A DNA stretch of 64,000 nt from SHVO01 sp050246995 (GCA_050246995.1 JBFWVA010000002.1:372001-436000), one strand, 5' to 3'; shown: positions 26,256 to 35,504, numbered from the stretch's first letter. Program-made: numbers and translations. Notes: generated from the sequence alone by a model not told the origin.

Positions 26256-28181
26256 TCACAGACCTTCGACGAGCAGCGCTTCGACGGCAAGCGCACGCGC
26301 ATCATGTTCACGGCCGACCGCCATCAACGCCGCGATGACTTCCTGCAGCGCCGCCGGCTCGACGGACGCAGGTCCTTCTTCACCGAGCGCAAGCAAGGCG
26401 AAGACGGCTGTTTCGCCCACGCGCTTATCGCGCTGCGCGAGTTTCAAACCATTGACGATACGCGACGGCGTGACGGTCATGGTGACGGCGGGCGTAGAGT
26501 TGTCCATCGCCGGCAGCCAGTCGGCCGCGGTAATCGGCTCGCCGACCGCAGCGAGCAGATTGAGAAGCATGCCCTGATATTCGGCGCGCCGGTCTGGCGC
26601 GACGGTCTGGCGCCACGCCTGAAGCGCCTGCGGGGGAATACGCGTCGGCGCGCCTTCGGTCATAAGACGGTCGATAGGCCACAAGCCGTCGGCCACCAGG
26701 CCAGCTTCGATGCTCGTCCGCGCCATGGAGCGGGCGAGCGCAAGCCATTCGCGGCCCTTCTCAAGCTCGCCGGCGGCGAGCAAAGCGCGTGCGGCCGCGC
26801 CCGAGAACCAAATCAGGTCGGGGCTCGGCTGGATATCGAGGATAAGCGGGGCGTACAGGCGGCCGGCGGTGATGAGATCGGGGCCTTTAATGCCGCGATC
26901 AGCGCGCGTCAGATCAATGGCGCGCGCGATGACTTCGGCGCGCGCGGCGGGAACGGTCTGCGCAAGCGCAGTCTGGAACAGAAACACGCGTTCACGAACG
27001 GTGGCGACGGTGACGCTCGCGAGCGCCGGCGGCGCTTCGTCCTTGATGTTCATCTGACGGTACAAAAGACGCAGGCGCTCGGCGTCGAGCGTCCCGGCGG
27101 CGACCGCACGCTCCGCGACAGCCACGCGGGATTCGGCGGCGAGCTTGGCGCGCTCGGCCTTTTGCGCGGCGGGCGTCTTATCGTTTTTGTCTTCAGATGG
27201 CGGCGCAATTCCGGAAACGACGGCGAGGGTCGTGGGATCGCCGCCTTGGATAATGGAATCCGGCACGGGACCACCGGCTTTGGCGAGCATCATGAGATGC
27301 ACTGGCTCGGGGCGACCGAGATTGGGCGGGCTAAGACGGCGATTGCCGTTGAGGAGATCGACTGTCCAGAAGAAAAGCGGATCCTGCACGCCCTGCTCAC
27401 GCAGCACCGAAAGGCCGAGCGAGGCGGCGCTGGCCTGATTGTTGGCGAAATTGCAGTAGATCTGAACTTTCTGCCAATAAGCGTCGCCGGTGGCGCTGAG
27501 GGCGGTTTGCGCCTCGGCACATGCGTCGTTGGTGCGTCCGGAGATGAGCGAGCCGTCGGCGCGGAGCTTGCGCAGACCGTCGGTCATCTGGTCGGCGGGC
27601 ACGAGGTCCATCAACGCGAGCGCGTCGTTCCAATCGCCGATGGCGGCAAGACCGATCAGGCGCGTTTCGAGAAGCCACTGCGCCGGCGGCGCGGGCGGCG
27701 TTGGGCTGGCGTTCTCGCCGTCCACCACGGGCTGCGCGGCAACGCCCGAGGACGCGGGCGGCGTGGCCGCCGAGAGAAGCAGTGCGCGCGCAAGGCGGCG
27801 CTGCGCAAGGGAATCCATGCGCCGCGGAAGCTGCGGCAGCACGCGGCGCAGAAGTTCGAGATCGGTGCCGCGCCACATGTCGGCGGAGAAACCGCCGCCG
27901 GCGGCATCGATCAGGCCAATCCGGTCGGTGCTCGGCGCTTCAAGCGAGCTGGAGGAAATGGCGGGCGCGGAAGAGTCCACACCGGGCTCGGCGTCGTCGG
28001 GGACGGGCGGTTCGGGGGCGTCGGGCGCCGCAGCGGGAGCCTGCGCGGGCAGAAGCGATACCGGCGCGCTTTGCGCAAACGCCTGCGATCCAAGTAAAAA
28101 CGCCGCGCCCGCGAGAGCGGCGGGCACTATGAAAAACGCCGCGCGCATGGCGCGGGGTGGCTTATTTATTGAAACGCTCAT
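26256..28181 (-). CDS. Large secreted/periplasmic protein of unknown function
   Basis: 641 residues from ATG 28181, or 630 from ATG 28148, which begins directly at the signal peptide (MRAAFFIVPAALAGAAFLLG, cleavage near AFA-QSA). A Pro/Ala/Asp-rich linker (about 40-85) is followed by a long helical domain with TPR-like features (repeated Ala/Leu/Arg helices, e.g. RRMDSLAQRRLARALLLSA). I know no named family. The 28181 start would overlap the 43-residue peptide gene upstream by 20 bp, indicating an operon. A periplasmic scaffold role is a guess. Confidence 0.75.
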   Translation of the reverse strand: MSVSINKPPRAMRAAFFIVPAALAGAAFLLGSQAFAQSAPVSLLPAQAPAAAPDAPEPPVPDDAEPGVDSSAPAISSSSLEAPSTDRIGLIDAAGGGFSADMWRGTDLELLRRVLPQLPRRMDSLAQRRLARALLLSAATPPASSGVAAQPVVDGENASPTPPAPPAQWLLETRLIGLAAIGDWNDALALMDLVPADQMTDGLRKLRADGSLISGRTNDACAEAQTALSATGDAYWQKVQIYCNFANNQASAASLGLSVLREQGVQDPLFFWTVDLLNGNRRLSPPNLGRPEPVHLMMLAKAGGPVPDSIIQGGDPTTLAVVSGIAPPSEDKNDKTPAAQKAERAKLAAESRVAVAERAVAAGTLDAERLRLLYRQMNIKDEAPPALASVTVATVRERVFLFQTALAQTVPAARAEVIARAIDLTRADRGIKGPDLITAGRLYAPLILDIQPSPDLIWFSGAAARALLAAGELEKGREWLALARSMARTSIEAGLVADGLWPIDRLMTEGAPTRIPPQALQAWRQTVAPDRRAEYQGMLLNLLAAVGEPITAADWLPAMDNSTPAVTMTVTPSRIVNGLKLAQRDKRVGETAVFALLALGEEGPASVEPAALQEVIAALMAVGREHDARALAVEALLVEGL

Positions 28182-28293
28182 TCGGAATCACTTTTTCAAT
28201 GGTGGTCGTCGGCGCCGGCATATCCCAAGTGGTGAGGACGATGGCACCTGCCACCAGCAGCACAAGCACACCCAAAACGACGAATTTCACCAT
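28162..28293 (-). CDS. Small single-pass membrane protein, 43 residues
   Basis: ATG at 28291-28293, TAA at 28162-28164. MVKFVVLGVLVLLVAGAIVL is a membrane helix or uncleaved signal anchor, followed by the short periplasmic tail TTWDMPAPTTTIEKVIPNER. Proteins of this size with a W-D-(M/I)-PAPT tail occur, as I recall, upstream of aroK in other alphaproteobacteria. That and the overlap with the secreted 641-residue gene support it being real. Function unknown. Confidence 0.75.
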   Translation of the reverse strand: MVKFVVLGVLVLLVAGAIVLTTWDMPAPTTTIEKVIPNERFNK

Positions 28294-28414
28294 GCCCCAA
28301 TAGCCCTTATTTAACAGTCACAGCCCTTCCCCGGGACACTAGTGAAAGCCTGTGATAATGTCCATGCAACCAAAGACTTAATTGATATGACAAGGCGTTG
28401 AGTAACGCGATCCC

Positions 28415-29023
28415 ATGAGCGAGATGGCCGAAATCCACAAGTCGAGCGAAAAGAACGGGGAGCCCAAGATCGAGGGCGCCCGCGCGCTCGACCGCACCAT
28501 CGTGCTGGTGGGTCTCATGGGGGCGGGCAAGAGCTGCATCGGCCGCCGCCTCGCGGCCCGCCTTTCCGTGCCGTTCGTCGACGCCGACGCCGAGATCGAA
28601 CAGGCCGCAGGCTGCTCCATCGCCGAAATTTTCCAGAAGTACGGGGAACCCTACTTTAGGGATGGGGAACGCCGGGTCATGACCCGCCTTCTGCAGGGCG
28701 CGCCGAGTATCCTGGCCGCCGGCGGAGGCGCCTTCATGGACCCTGACACGCGGGCGCTGATTCGGGAGCGTGCGGTTTCCGTGTGGCTGAAGGCCGATCT
28801 CGATACCCTGTCGCAGCGCACGAGAGGCCGTACGCACCGCCCGCTTCTGAACGGAAGCGATCCGCGCGAGGTGCTCGCACGCCTGGTCGACGCGCGCTAC
28901 CCCGTTTACGCCCAATCCGATATCGCCGTTGAGACCGGACACGACAATCCGACCGTGACCTGCATCCGCGTGCTCGCCGCCATCGAGGAATTCCTGGGCG
29001 TGACGCTGACCACGAAAGACTGA
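28415..29023 (+). CDS. aroK: Shikimate kinase
   Basis: 202 residues. Phosphorylates shikimate with ATP, the fifth step of chorismate synthesis. Walker A GLMGAGKS (33-40), shikimate-binding DAD (56-58) and FRDGE (81-85), GGGAF (103-107), and lid HRPLL (141-145) are all present. The first 25 residues are a charged extension often seen in alphaproteobacterial AroK; an ATG 9 bp downstream is also possible. It is followed after 6 bp by aroB, the normal order. Confidence 0.95.
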   Translation: MSEMAEIHKSSEKNGEPKIEGARALDRTIVLVGLMGAGKSCIGRRLAARLSVPFVDADAEIEQAAGCSIAEIFQKYGEPYFRDGERRVMTRLLQGAPSILAAGGGAFMDPDTRALIRERAVSVWLKADLDTLSQRTRGRTHRPLLNGSDPREVLARLVDARYPVYAQSDIAVETGHDNPTVTCIRVLAAIEEFLGVTLTTKD

Positions 29024-29029
29024 TACGCG

Positions 29030-30178
29030 ATGCCTTCCGCCACGCCGGCCCCCACTTCCTCCGACACCGCGACCGTGGTGCGCGTGCCGCTGGGCGCACG
29101 GTCCTACGACATTCATGTCGGGCGCGATCTGCTTGCACGCACGTCGGCGCTGATGATGCCGGTGCTGTCCCAGAAGCGCGTTTTTATCGTCACCGACAAC
29201 AACGTCGCGCCGCTGTACCTCGCGCCCCTGACGCACGCGCTGACGAACGCCGGTATCCGCGCCGATCATTCGATTGTTCCGGCCGGTGAAGCGAGCAAGG
29301 ACTTCGGCCATCTAGCCACGCTCCTGGATGCGATGCTGGCCGCCAAATGCGAGCGCGGGACCATGATTGTCGCTCTGGGCGGCGGCGTGATCGGCGATCT
29401 CGCCGGGTTCGCCGCCTCGATCCTCTTGCGGGGCGTCGACTTCGTGCAAATCCCGACGACCCTATTGTCGCAAGTCGACAGCTCGGTGGGCGGCAAAACC
29501 GGCATCAACACCGTCGCCGGAAAAAACCTGGTCGGCAGTTTCCATCAACCGCGCTTGGTGATCGCCGATACGGACGTTCTTGCCACGTTGCCCCGCCGCG
29601 AATTGCTGGCGGGTTATGCCGAGGTGGCGAAATACGGCCTGCTGGGCGACGCTGATTTCTGGGCGTGGCTTGAAACGCACGGCGCAGAGGCACTGAACGG
29701 GGACCACGCGGCTTTGCGCGACGCCATCGTTGCGAGTTGCACGGCCAAAGCCAAAGTGGTCGCCGCCGACGAAAAGGAAGGCGGTATCCGCGCTCTTTTG
29801 AACCTCGGGCACACCTTCGGCCACGCCCTGGAAGCCGAGATGGGCTACGGCGGCGAGTTGCTGCATGGCGAAGCCGTCGCCATCGGCATGGTGCTCGCGT
29901 TCGCGCTTTCCGCGCGGCTTGGGCTTTGCCCGGCGGCCGATGTGGAAAAAGTGCGCGCGCATCTAAAAGCAGTGGCGCTGCCGGTCGATCCACCGCGCAA
30001 TAGCGCGCGCGGTAAAATCACCGCAGCGATGCTGATCGCACATATGAGCCAAGATAAAAAAATGAAGGACGGCGCGGTGAATTTCGTGCTCGCGCGCCGC
30101 ATCGGCGAAGCCTTCATGTCCCGTGACGTTCCCCCCGCCGCGCTTGAAGCGACCCTATCCGCGGCTCTCGCCTCTTAA
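29030..30178 (+). CDS. aroB: 3-Dehydroquinate synthase
   Basis: 382 residues. Converts DAHP to 3-dehydroquinate using NAD+ and a divalent metal. NAD motif GGGVIGDLAGFAAS, substrate loop VDSSVGGKTGIN, metal ligands in NLGHTFGHALE and the LLHGEAVAIGM helix are intact. Cotranscribed with aroK (6 bp) and probably with the CNNM gene (27 bp downstream). Confidence 0.95.
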   Translation: MPSATPAPTSSDTATVVRVPLGARSYDIHVGRDLLARTSALMMPVLSQKRVFIVTDNNVAPLYLAPLTHALTNAGIRADHSIVPAGEASKDFGHLATLLDAMLAAKCERGTMIVALGGGVIGDLAGFAASILLRGVDFVQIPTTLLSQVDSSVGGKTGINTVAGKNLVGSFHQPRLVIADTDVLATLPRRELLAGYAEVAKYGLLGDADFWAWLETHGAEALNGDHAALRDAIVASCTAKAKVVAADEKEGGIRALLNLGHTFGHALEAEMGYGGELLHGEAVAIGMVLAFALSARLGLCPAADVEKVRAHLKAVALPVDPPRNSARGKITAAMLIAHMSQDKKMKDGAVNFVLARRIGEAFMSRDVPPAALEATLSAALAS

Positions 30179-30205
30179 TTCACCGTTCCGTGTGAGGAAC
30201 CTGCC

Positions 30206-31516
30206 ATGCTTTTCGTTCTCTTCGCGGTTCTTGTACTGCTGACCGTCGCGGCTTTCTTCTCGGTCGCGGAAACCGCTTTGACCACCGCGTCAAAACCGCT
30301 GATGCACCAATTGGACGAGGAAGGCGACGCGCGCGCCGGTACGGTGGTGAAGCTTCTGGATGAACGCGAGGAGATGATCTCGACCGTCCTTCTCGGCAAC
30401 AACCTCGTCAATATCCTAGCCTCGGCGCTGACCACCAGTCTGATGATCGACATATTCGGCAGCGAGGGTGTGTTCTACGCGACCGCCATCATGACGGTGT
30501 TAGTCGTGATCTACGGTGAGATTCTGCCGAAGACCTACGCGCTCTTGTATACAACCTCGGCATCGTTGAAGTGCGCCGGCGTCATGTACTTCCTCATGCG
30601 CCTGTTCAAGCCTTTCAACGCGGCGATCGAATATTTCGTGAACGGCGCGCTGCGCATGTTCAAGCTGAGCACAACCGTTTCACGCTCGGCCAAGGAAGTT
30701 CTGGCCGAGCTGCGCGGCGCCATCGAAGTGCAGATGGCCGATAAACAGATCATCCACGAGGTCAAACTCGAGCGGGCGATGCTACGCAGCGTGCTCGACC
30801 TCGCGGAATATCCGGTCAGCGACGTCATGGTGCACCGTCAGAAGCTGGTGACCATCGACGCGGACCTGCCGATTGAGCAAATCATCGAACAGGTGGCCGC
30901 CTCGCCCTACTCGCGCATTCCGCTGTGGCGCGAACAGCCGGACAATATCGTCGGCCTCATTCATGCCAAGGCGCTGCTGCGCGCCTTGGAATCGGCGGAC
31001 GGGAAAGCGATGAAGGTCGACGTGGTCGGCCTGGCGATCAAGCCGTGGTTCGTTCCCGCGACGACGACCCTTCTCGATCAGCTCAACGCCTTTCGCGCGC
31101 GCCGCGAGCACTTTGCGATGGTCATCGATGAATACGGCACGATCCTGGGGGCGCTGACCCTCGAAGACATCCTGGAAGAGATCGTCGGCGACATCCGCGA
31201 CGAGCATGATGTCGCGGTGGCGGGCGTGCGCCGGCAAACCAACGGTTCCTTCCTCATCGACGGCAGCGTGACCCTGCGCGATCTGAACCGCGAATTCGAT
31301 TGGGACCTGCCCGACGACAAAGCGTCAACCATCGCGGGTCTGGTGCTGTACGAAGCTCGCACCATTCCGGAAACGGGCCAGAAATTCCTGTTTCACGGCT
31401 TCCGATTCGAGGTTTTACGCCGCGCCCGCAACCAGTTGACCCTGATGCGCGTGACGCCGCCCCAGCCCAAGGACGAAAGCGCGTCCGAAGCCATGGCGGC
31501 GGACCGGTCGGGCTGA
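30206..31516 (+). CDS. CNNM/HlyC-CorC family membrane protein with CBS pair
   Basis: 436 residues. An N-terminal CNNM domain of about 4 helices (about 1-190; FFSVAETALTTAS, LLGNNLVNILASALT) is followed by two CBS domains (about 210-335) and a CorC_HlyC transporter-associated domain (about 350-425). Related proteins export Mg2+ or other divalent cations; the older 'hemolysin' name is not supported. RBS GAGGAACC before ATG 30206. The aroK-aroB-CNNM order recurs in alphaproteobacteria. Confidence 0.88.
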   Translation: MLFVLFAVLVLLTVAAFFSVAETALTTASKPLMHQLDEEGDARAGTVVKLLDEREEMISTVLLGNNLVNILASALTTSLMIDIFGSEGVFYATAIMTVLVVIYGEILPKTYALLYTTSASLKCAGVMYFLMRLFKPFNAAIEYFVNGALRMFKLSTTVSRSAKEVLAELRGAIEVQMADKQIIHEVKLERAMLRSVLDLAEYPVSDVMVHRQKLVTIDADLPIEQIIEQVAASPYSRIPLWREQPDNIVGLIHAKALLRALESADGKAMKVDVVGLAIKPWFVPATTTLLDQLNAFRARREHFAMVIDEYGTILGALTLEDILEEIVGDIRDEHDVAVAGVRRQTNGSFLIDGSVTLRDLNREFDWDLPDDKASTIAGLVLYEARTIPETGQKFLFHGFRFEVLRRARNQLTLMRVTPPQPKDESASEAMAADRSG

Positions 31517-31672
31517 ACCTGCGCTTGTAACAGGCGCCCGTCGGGCATTGACCGCTTTCCGGGCCGGGATCACACTCAAGCTTCGTTCTTGAGGAGGCCG
31601 CGCATGTCCTCGTCAGAGGACCGGCCCGGCTTGTCGTGCTTAGCCTTTCAACAGCGATTGAAGGAGCGCGCC

Positions 31673-32119
31673 ATGATCCGAAGAATTGTACCCGACGTCA
31701 TTAGCGACCAGATCTTACAGAAGGTGTCCCCCCGCGACACGGTGCGCCAAGCCGCGCGGCTGATGCGCGACAAGAAGATCGCCGCCGTACTCGTCATGGA
31801 CCTCGACCGCCTCGTCGGTATCGTGACCGAACGCGACATGACCGTGCGCGTGGTTGCCGCCGGCCTCGATCCCGACGCGACGCCCGTGCGCGAGGTCATG
31901 ACGACCGACCCCGATACACTGGCGCCGTCCGACACGGCCTCCGACGCGATCCGCATGATGAAAAGCCGCAATTACCGCCACCTCCCCGTGGTGGAGGGCG
32001 GCCAGGTGGTGGGCATGGTCTCGGTGCGCGATCTTTACGCGGTTTATAACGGCGAGCTGGAACAGGACCTTAAGGACCGCAACGCCTATATCTATGGCGA
32101 GAGCTACGGGGCCGCTTAG
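31673..32119 (+). CDS. CBS-domain protein
   Basis: 148 residues from ATG 31673, preceded by GAAGGAG (an upstream in-frame extension is unlikely). It consists almost only of two CBS domains (about 12-70 and 78-138: VLVMDLDRLVGIVTERDM and LPVVEGGQVVGMVSVRDL). Likely an adenine nucleotide sensor that binds a partner protein. The last residues (KDRNAYIYGESYG) are conserved in this single-protein family. Transcribed independently of the upstream CNNM gene across 156 bp. Confidence 0.85.
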   Translation: MIRRIVPDVISDQILQKVSPRDTVRQAARLMRDKKIAAVLVMDLDRLVGIVTERDMTVRVVAAGLDPDATPVREVMTTDPDTLAPSDTASDAIRMMKSRNYRHLPVVEGGQVVGMVSVRDLYAVYNGELEQDLKDRNAYIYGESYGAA

Positions 32120-32193
32120 CGCCATTTTCCCTGCATACCTGCTAGAACGGCCCTGCGCTTGCCGGGTCTGGCGCGCGCGCGTATATCGGCCAA

Positions 32194-32754
32194 ATGCCTC
32201 TCACGCCGCCCAGCGACCGCGAGCTCATCCATACGCGCACGATCACCTGCGAAGGGTACGAGCGCGATGACGGCTTGTTCGATATCGACGGCTGGCTCAC
32301 GGACGCGAAGACCTACGATTTTACCAGCACGGACCGGGGCGATGTGAAAGCCGGGGTGCCGGTGCACGGGATGGGGCTTCGCATCACCATCGATGCCGGG
32401 CTCACGATCCGCGAAGTGGCCGCGGCGATGGACTACACGCCCTTCAATATGTGCCCCTCCATCACGCCCAACTTCCAGCGCCTGGTGGGGCTGAACCTCG
32501 GCAAGGGATTCAACGGCGCGGTACGCGAAGCGCTCGGCGGCACGCAAGGCTGCGTGCACCTCGTCGATCTTCTGCGCCCGATGGCCAACACCGCCTATCA
32601 GCTCCTATCGCCGAGCGCCTATCAGGCGCTCAAGGACAAGGAAGCGCGCGGCGAACCGGTGACCGCCTTCTTCGTGAATCAATGTCACGCCTGGAAGTCG
32701 GACAGCGACGTCACACGCGATCAGTTCCCGAGCCTCTACACGGGAGAAGCCTGA
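32194..32754 (+). CDS. DUF2889 protein, first of a tandem pair
   Basis: 186 residues, soluble. DUF2889 pattern: HTRTITCEGYERDDGLFDIDG at the start, a central NMCPSITP, G-GF---V, LGGTQGCVHLVDLL, and a C-terminal NQCHAW---SDV-RDQFPSLYTGE. Conserved Cys/His pairs suggest metal or thiol chemistry, but no reaction is known. Its stop shares a base with the start of the next gene (TGATG). Confidence 0.85.
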   Translation: MPLTPPSDRELIHTRTITCEGYERDDGLFDIDGWLTDAKTYDFTSTDRGDVKAGVPVHGMGLRITIDAGLTIREVAAAMDYTPFNMCPSITPNFQRLVGLNLGKGFNGAVREALGGTQGCVHLVDLLRPMANTAYQLLSPSAYQALKDKEARGEPVTAFFVNQCHAWKSDSDVTRDQFPSLYTGEA

Positions 32755-33329
32755 TGCCGCTTCCCGCGCCCGCGCCGCGTAAGTTGATGCATAAGCGCAG
32801 CCTTGTCTGCCAAGGCTATGAACGCTCCGACGGACAGTGGGATGTCGACGGCCGTCTGACCGATCTGAAGACGGAAACGATCAACACCTGGGGCGCGAGC
32901 TCGCAAAATGCTTCCGTGATCCCGGCGGGCGAGCCGATCCACGACATGCACCTGCGCCTCACGGTCGACGCTAAAATGACCATCACCGCGTCAGAAGCGG
33001 CGATGGATTTTCATCCCTGGCGGATCTGCCCGTCGATCGCACCGAGCTACGGCAAGCTTAGCGGCCTCGTGATACGCCCCGGCTTCACGCAGAAAGTCGC
33101 GGCGCTTCTGGGCGCGACGCATGGCTGCACACACATGGGCTCGCTGATCGGCCCGGTGGCGACAACCCTGATGCAAACCATGGTGCGAGCCCGGCTGAAG
33201 CGTCAAAACGACGCGCAAGCCAAAGGCCAGCCGCGCTCCATGCCGCACTTCCTCAACACCTGCCACACCTGGGCGACCAACAGCGCCATCGTGAAGCGCG
33301 AGTATCCGGAATTCTATAGAGGCGAGTAG
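32754..33329 (+). CDS. DUF2889 protein, second of a tandem pair
   Basis: 191 residues, clearly homologous to its neighbour: KRSLVCQGYERSDGQWDVDG, RICPSIAP, LLGATHGCTHMGSLIGP, NTCHTWATNSAIVKREYP. The Cys and His positions are kept in both, but much of the rest has diverged, so this is an old duplication. Translationally coupled to the first copy. Its stop abuts the convergent bolA stop with no spacer (TAG-CTA). Confidence 0.85.
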   Translation: MPLPAPAPRKLMHKRSLVCQGYERSDGQWDVDGRLTDLKTETINTWGASSQNASVIPAGEPIHDMHLRLTVDAKMTITASEAAMDFHPWRICPSIAPSYGKLSGLVIRPGFTQKVAALLGATHGCTHMGSLIGPVATTLMQTMVRARLKRQNDAQAKGQPRSMPHFLNTCHTWATNSAIVKREYPEFYRGE

Positions 33330-33599
33330 CTATTCGCCCGGCGCCGTCAGCTTCAGCGACAGCGCGTGCACGCGCTCGCGCAGTTCATCGGCCAGGATGC
33401 CGTACACCAGCCGCTGGCGTGCGACGCGGTTCTTGCCGGCGAATGCCGCGGATTCAACGGTCACGTTGAAATGCGTCTCACCGCTCGGGTGCGCACCGGC
33501 GTGACCGTGATGGCGATTGCTGTCGTCCTCGACCTCGAGACGCGTTGGGGCCAGAGACTCGGCGAGCTTTGCGTGAATGCGATTGGCGTATGTGTTCAT
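33330..33599 (-). CDS. BolA family protein
   Basis: 89 residues from ATG 33599. BolA fold with LEVEDDSNRHHGHAG, HPSGETHFNVTVES, and the C-terminal RQRLVYGILADELRERVHALSLK, including the invariant His. BolA-type proteins bind [2Fe-2S] glutaredoxins and take part in iron regulation. The gene is divergent from the J-domain gene. A monothiol glutaredoxin gene is not in the window. Confidence 0.9.
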   Translation of the reverse strand: MNTYANRIHAKLAESLAPTRLEVEDDSNRHHGHAGAHPSGETHFNVTVESAAFAGKNRVARQRLVYGILADELRERVHALSLKLTAPGE

Positions 33600-33613
33600 A
33601 GTTTTTTCTTTTT

Positions 33614-33660
33614 TGCGTGGCCTCTCCCAAAAACAGGTTCCCACTTTTTGGGGCCACGCA
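33614..33660. repeat. Dispersed palindromic element, copy B
   Basis: Perfect outer arms TGCGTGGCC / GGCCACGCA, inner CCCAAAAA / TTTTTGGG around the conserved core, after a T-rich run. Between divergent bolA and J-domain genes. Confidence 0.88.
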
Positions 33661-33729
33661 TTAGCTGAAGCACAGGGGGAAAAAAGAAACAAGATTGCGG
33701 ATTTTCGGGCCACTCACCATATTCAACCC

Positions 33730-34329
33730 ATGTCCGAAACACGTGATCGTTTCACCTGTTCTACAGGGAAAAATACGGGCGCGACGCCATGCGCCTGGGA
33801 CGGCTGCGCGGCCGCCGGTGAGTACCGTGCGCCGAAGGATCGGCGACTCGCGGACTATGTCATGTACTGCCTTGAGCACGTGCGCGCGTACAACGCGCGC
33901 TGGGATTTCCATGCCGGGGCGTCCGTCGCCGACCTTGAAGCGGAAATCCGCAGCGCCGCGACCTGGGAGCGGCCGACGTGGAAGCTGGGCACACTTGGCG
34001 CGGGTTATCGCGCCGGGCGTCCGGGTACACGCGTGAACGATCCGTTTGGCTTCGCCGCCGGGACGGATTTCGAGGACAAAAAGAAATCCCGCGCGGAAGA
34101 CGCGCAAAGCCGGGCGACACCCGGCGGCGCCACCGCGCGCACGCGGGCCATGAAGGCGCTCGACCTGTCCGGTCCGGTGACCCTGGAAACGCTTAAGGAG
34201 CGCTACAAAGTGTTGGTGAAAAAATACCATCCCGACGCCAACGGCGGTTCCGCCGAGGCGGAGAACCGGATGAAGGTCATCAACGAGGCGTACCAGACGC
34301 TGCGTGCGGGTTTAGCAGCAGCTACCTGA
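33730..34329 (+). CDS. J-domain protein (DnaJ-like co-chaperone)
   Basis: 199 residues from ATG 33730. The C-terminal J domain (about 140-195) has LKERYKVLVKKYHPDANGG with the essential HPD and a short helix IV. The N-terminal 60 residues contain several Cys (CSTGKNTGATPCAWDGC ... CLEH), a possible zinc site. Such single J-domain proteins sit beside cobS-cobT in many alphaproteobacteria. It probably recruits DnaK. Followed by cobS after 137 bp. Confidence 0.88.
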   Translation: MSETRDRFTCSTGKNTGATPCAWDGCAAAGEYRAPKDRRLADYVMYCLEHVRAYNARWDFHAGASVADLEAEIRSAATWERPTWKLGTLGAGYRAGRPGTRVNDPFGFAAGTDFEDKKKSRAEDAQSRATPGGATARTRAMKALDLSGPVTLETLKERYKVLVKKYHPDANGGSAEAENRMKVINEAYQTLRAGLAAAT

Positions 34330-34466
34330 CAGCTGAATAAGCCTATTTTCAGCTTTCGGCCTGTTGGCCGTACCCCCATATAATCGAGGGCTGTATGGTG
34401 ACCTTTCCGGGCCCCTCCCGGCGTGCCATAAAACCCTTCTTTGCAAAGAGGTTGTGAGAGAGCGTG

Positions 34467-35465
34467 ATGAGCAAGCGGAACGAAAGTGCACGCGACGACT
34501 TGGGCATGGCGGGGCCCGATAAGCAGCTATCCGTCCGCGACGTTTTTGGTCTCGATATCGATATGAAGGTGCCGGCGTTCTCGACGCGCGGCGACCATGT
34601 GCCGGATGTCGATCCCGCGTACCGTTTCGATCACGACACCACCCTCGCCATCCTGGCGGGTTTCGCGCACAACCGGCGCGTGCTCGTGCAGGGCTATCAC
34701 GGCACCGGCAAGTCGACCCATATCGAACAGGTGGCGGCGCGCCTCAATTGGCCGTGCTTGCGCATCAACCTCGACAGCCACATCAGCCGCATCGATCTCA
34801 TCGGTAAAGACGCCATCGTGATCCGCGAAGGCGTGCAGGTGACCGAATTCCGGGAAGGCCTTCTACCGTGGGCTCTTCAGCGTCCGATCGCGCTCGTATT
34901 CGATGAATATGACGCGGGGCGTCCCGACGTGATGTTCGTTATCCAGCGCGTGCTTGAAGTCGAAGGCCGCTTGACGCTGCTTGATCAGAACAAAGTCATC
35001 CGCCCGCATCCGGCTTTCAGATTGTTCGCCACCGCCAACACCATCGGCCTCGGCGATACGACCGGCCTTTATCACGGCACGCAGCAGATCAATCAGGGTC
35101 AGATGGACCGCTGGAACGTTGTCGCGACCCTCAATTACCTGAAGCACGACGAAGAGACCAATATCGTGCTGGCGAAGGTGAAGGGCTACGACACCGCGGC
35201 CGGCAAGAAGATGATCTCGGCCATGGTCGAAGTCGCCGACCTGACCCGCACCGGCTTCATCGCCGGCGACATCTCGACCGTGATGTCGCCACGCACCGTG
35301 ATCAGCTGGGCCGAGAACAACCAGATTTTCAACAACGTCGGCTATTCGTTCCGCGTCACCTTTCTGAACAAATGTGACGAGACCGAACGCCCGGTGATCG
35401 CCGAGTACTATCAGCGGTGCTTCGGTGAAGATATCGCCGGTAGCGCCGTCGAGGCAGTCGCTTGA
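34467..35465 (+). CDS. cobS: Cobaltochelatase AAA+ subunit CobS
   Basis: 332 residues from ATG 34467 (a GTG directly precedes it). AAA+ ATPase with Walker A GYHGTGKST (76-84), Walker B-like ALVFDEYDAG, and sensor motifs (RLFATANT). With CobT and CobN it inserts cobalt in aerobic B12 synthesis. CobN is not in this window, as is common because cobS-cobT are often unlinked from the main cob operon. cobT follows after 88 bp. Confidence 0.94.
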   Translation: MSKRNESARDDLGMAGPDKQLSVRDVFGLDIDMKVPAFSTRGDHVPDVDPAYRFDHDTTLAILAGFAHNRRVLVQGYHGTGKSTHIEQVAARLNWPCLRINLDSHISRIDLIGKDAIVIREGVQVTEFREGLLPWALQRPIALVFDEYDAGRPDVMFVIQRVLEVEGRLTLLDQNKVIRPHPAFRLFATANTIGLGDTTGLYHGTQQINQGQMDRWNVVATLNYLKHDEETNIVLAKVKGYDTAAGKKMISAMVEVADLTRTGFIAGDISTVMSPRTVISWAENNQIFNNVGYSFRVTFLNKCDETERPVIAEYYQRCFGEDIAGSAVEAVA

Positions 35466-35467
35466 CG

Positions 35468-35490
35468 GGAACGAACAAGATGTTCGTTCC
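35468..35490 (+). repeat. Perfect 10-bp hairpin between cobS and cobT
   Basis: GGAACGAACA-AGA-TGTTCGTTCC starts 3 nt after the cobS stop and is followed by ATCTTTTG. Could be a partial terminator, an mRNA-stabilising stem or an operator. Confidence 0.7.
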
Positions 35491-35504
35491 ATCTTTTGAT
35501 TTTC

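Noticed and set aside
26304..28097. 597-codon antisense frame opposite the secreted unknown
   Set aside because: The sense frame has a signal peptide; the antisense product is Arg/Gly-rich without features.
22002..33337. Same 12-mer GTAGCTATTCGC at two convergent stop junctions (22002 and 33326)
   Set aside because: Both arise from abutting TAG-CTA stop codons with a few matching bases; no further similarity around them.
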